From the NCBI GenBank assembly GCA_945866155.1, contig CAMBGL010000051.1:1-8121 (forward strand): 8,121 bases of DNA, in the 5' to 3' direction. The DNA comes from Bifidobacterium breve (lineage in GTDB: Bacteria; Actinomycetota; Actinomycetes; Nanopelagicales; Nanopelagicaceae). How positions within the stretch are numbered: the first letter of the stretch is position 1; every line of letters begins with the position of its first letter. The position numbers and the translations under genes are program-made. This document shows positions 5,782 through 8,121 of this stretch, piece after piece. The notes beneath the pieces were generated by a model. That model saw only the letters and a program-made list of their open reading frames with translations. It did no database searches and had not been told where the DNA came from.

Positions 5782-5789
5782 TTAGCGCT

Positions 5790-7280
5790 ATGAAAGATGC
5801 TTTTGCACAATCTGCACCAATAAATCTTGAAAATGCGATGCGCTCGCAAGCAATAGCGCTCTCGTATTCGAAGAATGAAAAAGATGAACTTGTGATTGAA
5901 GGAGAATTAAAACTAGTTTCTGCGATCGAAAAACACTTCGAACTTATTCTCCTCGATGAACTGTCATTTTTTTCACCTTCAGGAAAAGCGGGCGAACTAT
6001 TTGAAATCCCGGTAAGTGCAACTGATTGCGAGACTGAAAGAATTTTTCTAGTTGGTTTAGGTGACAAGAGTCTTGGCTCTATCCGCCTTGCAGCTGCTGC
6101 AGTTGGTCGAAAAGTTCGAGGCAAGAGTATTAAAGTTTTTTCAGCATGTACTGATGGAGTAGATGAATTACATGCATTTGCAGTATCGCTTACCCTAGGT
6201 ACTTATGTATGGAACCTGAAGAGCGATAAGGATATTAAATACCCCGAGTTATTTATTGCAACTAATGATCAAGAAACTCTCGACGATGCTGTAGTTATTG
6301 CAAAAGCTATCTGCACCGCGCGCGACCTTGTTCACACCCCTGCAAATATTAAGAATCCAGCGTGGTTAGCACAAGAGGCGATAACGCTAGGTAAAGAATT
6401 TGGTTTTGAAGTCAAAGTACTATCTGGCAAGGAACTTGCAGAGTTTGGCGGATTGCGCGCCGTTGGAAATTCTTCACCAAAACCTGGCCCCCGCTTTGTC
6501 GAACTTTCCTACCTACCTCGTACTTCGAAGAAGAATGTAAATGCCCTCGAACATGTTGTTTTAGTTGGCAAGGGAATTACCTTCGATACAGGGGGAGTTT
6601 CTCTCAAGCGCCCATATGACACCATGATTGCAATGAAGAGCGATATGGCTGGTGCAGCTGCAATTCTTGCAACGGTCAGTGCGATTGCTCAATTACAGCC
6701 AAAGGTACGCGTTACCGCGCTTATGATGCTTGCAGAAAATGCTTTATCTGGAACATCGCAACGCCCCAGTGATGTCATTACACACTTCGGTGGAACTACC
6801 GTAGAAGTAATCAATACAGATGCTGAAGGTCGCTTAGTTCTAGCTGATGGTCTTGCCTACGCTGATAAAAATTTAGATCCTGATTACTTAGTAGATATTG
6901 CAACACTTACTGGTTCTGCAACCCTTGGACTTGGCCGTCAATACGCCGCCATGTACACACGCGATAACAAACTAGCAAAAGAGCTAGTGACTATTGGCGA
7001 AGAATCAGGTGACAAAGTTTGGCATATGCCACTTATCGATGATTATCAAGATGCACTTGTCAGCGATGTTGCTGATTTCAATCACACTGCCGATAAAGGT
7101 AAATATTCTGCAGGTTCTGTCACTGCTGCGCTCTTCCTCGAAAAATTTGTTGGAGAACGCCGCTGGGTGCATTTAGATATCGCTGGAACTGCACGTAGCG
7201 AAGTCGATGCAGGAGAGAATCCAAAAGGTGGAACTGGATATGGTGTTCGACTACTTACTGATTGGATAATGAGCCTGTGA
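5790..7280 (+). CDS. pepA: Leucyl aminopeptidase, peptidase family M17 (cytosol aminopeptidase)
   Basis: The 496-residue protein is of usual length for PepA. The N-terminal half (about 1-165) is the macro-like M17 N-domain, including IFLVGLGDKSLGSIRLAAAAVGR, and the C-terminal half is the catalytic domain. Two-metal ligands are all present: K261 and D266 in VGKGITFDTGG, D285 in MKSDMAG, and D344 and E346 in NTDAEGRL. The catalytic lysine K273 and R348 are also retained. Compared with E. coli PepA, there is one extra residue between K273 and D285. The enzyme releases N-terminal amino acids, preferentially leucine-like, from peptides in the cytoplasm and is normally hexameric. Some PepA proteins also bind DNA; that role cannot be judged here. 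The ATG at 5790 has no Shine-Dalgarno sequence. The TGA shares its last base with the ATG of the methyltransferase gene. Confidence 0.96.
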   Translation: MKDAFAQSAPINLENAMRSQAIALSYSKNEKDELVIEGELKLVSAIEKHFELILLDELSFFSPSGKAGELFEIPVSATDCETERIFLVGLGDKSLGSIRLAAAAVGRKVRGKSIKVFSACTDGVDELHAFAVSLTLGTYVWNLKSDKDIKYPELFIATNDQETLDDAVVIAKAICTARDLVHTPANIKNPAWLAQEAITLGKEFGFEVKVLSGKELAEFGGLRAVGNSSPKPGPRFVELSYLPRTSKKNVNALEHVVLVGKGITFDTGGVSLKRPYDTMIAMKSDMAGAAAILATVSAIAQLQPKVRVTALMMLAENALSGTSQRPSDVITHFGGTTVEVINTDAEGRLVLADGLAYADKNLDPDYLVDIATLTGSATLGLGRQYAAMYTRDNKLAKELVTIGEESGDKVWHMPLIDDYQDALVSDVADFNHTADKGKYSAGSVTAALFLEKFVGERRWVHLDIAGTARSEVDAGENPKGGTGYGVRLLTDWIMSL

Positions 7281-7906
7281 TGCGACAAGATCCACATTCA
7301 TTTTCAGAGAGCTTTATTGCTGAAGATTTTGAAATGAGTCAAGCGCGAGCTCGAGGTGTTGAACTCGGCGTTGTTGATACAACTCCTGGCGCTGGTGCTT
7401 ATCTGCGATTCCTGGCACACCTTCTCAAAGCACAATCAGTCGTTGAAGTTGGTACTGCCTCTGGTGTCGGATCACTCTGGTTACTCAAAGGAATGATGAA
7501 GAGTGGAACACTTACATCCATCGATGATGAGATGGAACATACTCAAATTGCAAAACTTGCTCTACAAGATGCCGATATAGAACAATCTCGATTTAGATTA
7601 ATCACTAATTCAATTCCTGATGTCATGACAAAGCTGACTGATCGTGCCTACGATCTAGTTGTGTTGCGCCACAATCCTGAGGACTTATCTTTTGTTATTG
7701 GGGAAGCACATCGTATTTTGCGCAGCGGAGGGGTATTAGTAATCGATAACTATTTTGGTGGATCCAAAGTTCAAGATCCCGCCCAAAGAGATGCAAAAAC
7801 AGTGGCTCTTCGTGATGCTGGGAAAATTATTAGAGCAAATGCAGAGAATTGGGTAAGTTCACTCATTCCAACAGGGGATGGTTTGTTGCTTGCCACGAAG
7901 GTATAG
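7280..7906 (+). CDS. Class I SAM-dependent O-methyltransferase (Rv1220c-like)
   Basis: This 208-residue protein has the CCoAOMT/COMT-type O-methyltransferase fold. The SAM-binding motif I is VVEVGTASGVGSLWLL (about 55-70), an acidic motif II follows in LTSIDDEMEH, AYDLVVL is the post-motif strand, and RILRSGGVLVIDNYFGGSKV carries the motif with the conserved D-N pair that in related enzymes helps bind a divalent metal. The closest known context is Rv1220c of mycobacteria, which lies beside sigE, rseA and htrA; the substrate is not known. The ATG at 7280 overlaps the pepA stop by one base (TGATG), favouring termination-reinitiation. In-frame GTG 7277 and TTG 7262 are possible but less likely. 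It is followed after 12 bp by the probable protease gene. Methyltransferase identity is firm; the acceptor is unassigned. Confidence 0.87.
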   Translation: MRQDPHSFSESFIAEDFEMSQARARGVELGVVDTTPGAGAYLRFLAHLLKAQSVVEVGTASGVGSLWLLKGMMKSGTLTSIDDEMEHTQIAKLALQDADIEQSRFRLITNSIPDVMTKLTDRAYDLVVLRHNPEDLSFVIGEAHRILRSGGVLVIDNYFGGSKVQDPAQRDAKTVALRDAGKIIRANAENWVSSLIPTGDGLLLATKV

Positions 7907-7918
7907 CAGAATTACGCC

Positions 7919-8121
7919 ATGAAGTTTCCTCGCGATAAAAAGAAAAGCGCCCCGACGCCTTGGTGGGAAACCCCAGTAAAAAAGAAATCTCATAATCTCA
8001 ATCTTCTTTTTATTGCCGTCATCGCGGGAGTCATTGGTGGAATTTTAGGTTCAAATGCATCCACTGGTTGGATTCCATATCGCGCTAATTTAGTAAGTTC
8101 TAATAGCGCAATCGAGAGAAA
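7919..8121 (+). CDS. Membrane-anchored protein, probably HtrA-like serine protease (N-terminal part, runs off window)
   Basis: Only the first 67 residues are visible. A basic, proline-containing cytoplasmic head (MKFPRDKKKSAPTPWWETPV and KKKSHN) leads into one membrane helix, LNLLFIAVIAGVIGGILG (about 27-44). An extracytoplasmic part beginning SNASTGWIPYRANLVSSNSAIERK follows. Actinobacterial trypsin-like HtrA/DegP proteases have this layout, with the IER-type linker running into the protease domain, and the preceding Rv1220c-like gene is next to the sigE-rseA-htrA cluster in mycobacteria. The protease domain itself lies outside the window, so the call rests on layout and context. The ATG is 12 bp after the methyltransferase stop and has no Shine-Dalgarno sequence. 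CAGAAT (7907-7912), 6 nt upstream, is a weak -10-like string. Confidence 0.6.
   Translation, partial: MKFPRDKKKSAPTPWWETPVKKKSHNLNLLFIAVIAGVIGGILGSNASTGWIPYRANLVSSNSAIER

Noticed and set aside
5462..6124. Minus-strand open frame of 220 residues across the DUF3117 gene and the start of pepA
   Set aside because: It is antisense to two clear family members, is rich in Ser/Arg low-complexity sequence, matches no family I recognise, and covers the leader region with no start signal.
1..8121. Mobile elements, CRISPR arrays, tRNA/rRNA genes, defence cassette
   Set aside because: I saw no transposase, terminal repeats, spaced repeat array, cloverleaf or defence domain; all coding sequence is explained by chromosomal families.

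Overview
The window looks like chromosomal DNA of a streamlined, AT-leaning actinobacterium, most like the freshwater acI / Nanopelagicales type; the taxon is an inference. The evidence is an actinobacterial-type DapD, a DUF3117 protein (a family essentially confined to Actinobacteria), an actinobacterial SpoIID/LytB protein with the EVPSSWP motif, and a gene order echoing the mycobacterial dapD-LOG-DUF3117-O-methyltransferase-htrA neighbourhood. Coding density is very high: only one gap exceeds 100 bp, and several genes abut or overlap.

Layout. Positions 1-3364 (+) form a cell-envelope block: the end of a membrane-anchored family 2 glycosyltransferase, a Wzm/TagG-type ABC-2 permease, its Wzt/TagH-type ATPase, and a secreted SpoIID/LytB protein whose start lies inside the ATPase gene. 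Together they suggest synthesis and export of a surface glycan plus remodelling of peptidoglycan. Next, dapD (-, 3344-4258; lysine/diaminopimelate synthesis) converges on the SpoIID gene with a 21-bp overlap. It diverges from a LOG-family (TIGR00730) gene across only 30 bp. The LOG gene is followed with no gap by an SRPBCC protein, then by a 63-residue protein that is little more than sigma-70 region 4. A 113-bp spacer with three copies of a 7-mer precedes the DUF3117 gene. pepA (M17 leucyl aminopeptidase), a class I O-methyltransferase overlapping it by one base, and the start of a membrane-anchored, probably HtrA-like protease complete the window.

Expression signals. Only the DUF3117 gene has a textbook Shine-Dalgarno sequence (the ATPase has a plausible one). 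Five other starts carry a TANNNT hexamer ending 6-8 nt before the ATG, the layout expected for leaderless transcripts. The remaining starts are stop-coupled or overlapping. I see no mobile element, CRISPR array, tRNA, rRNA or clear intrinsic terminator. Nothing here is clearly a new defence or metabolic system. The best leads are the orphan sigma region 4 protein in a locus whose relatives carry sigE/rseA, the back-to-back leaderless promoters, and the repeat cluster before the DUF3117 gene.
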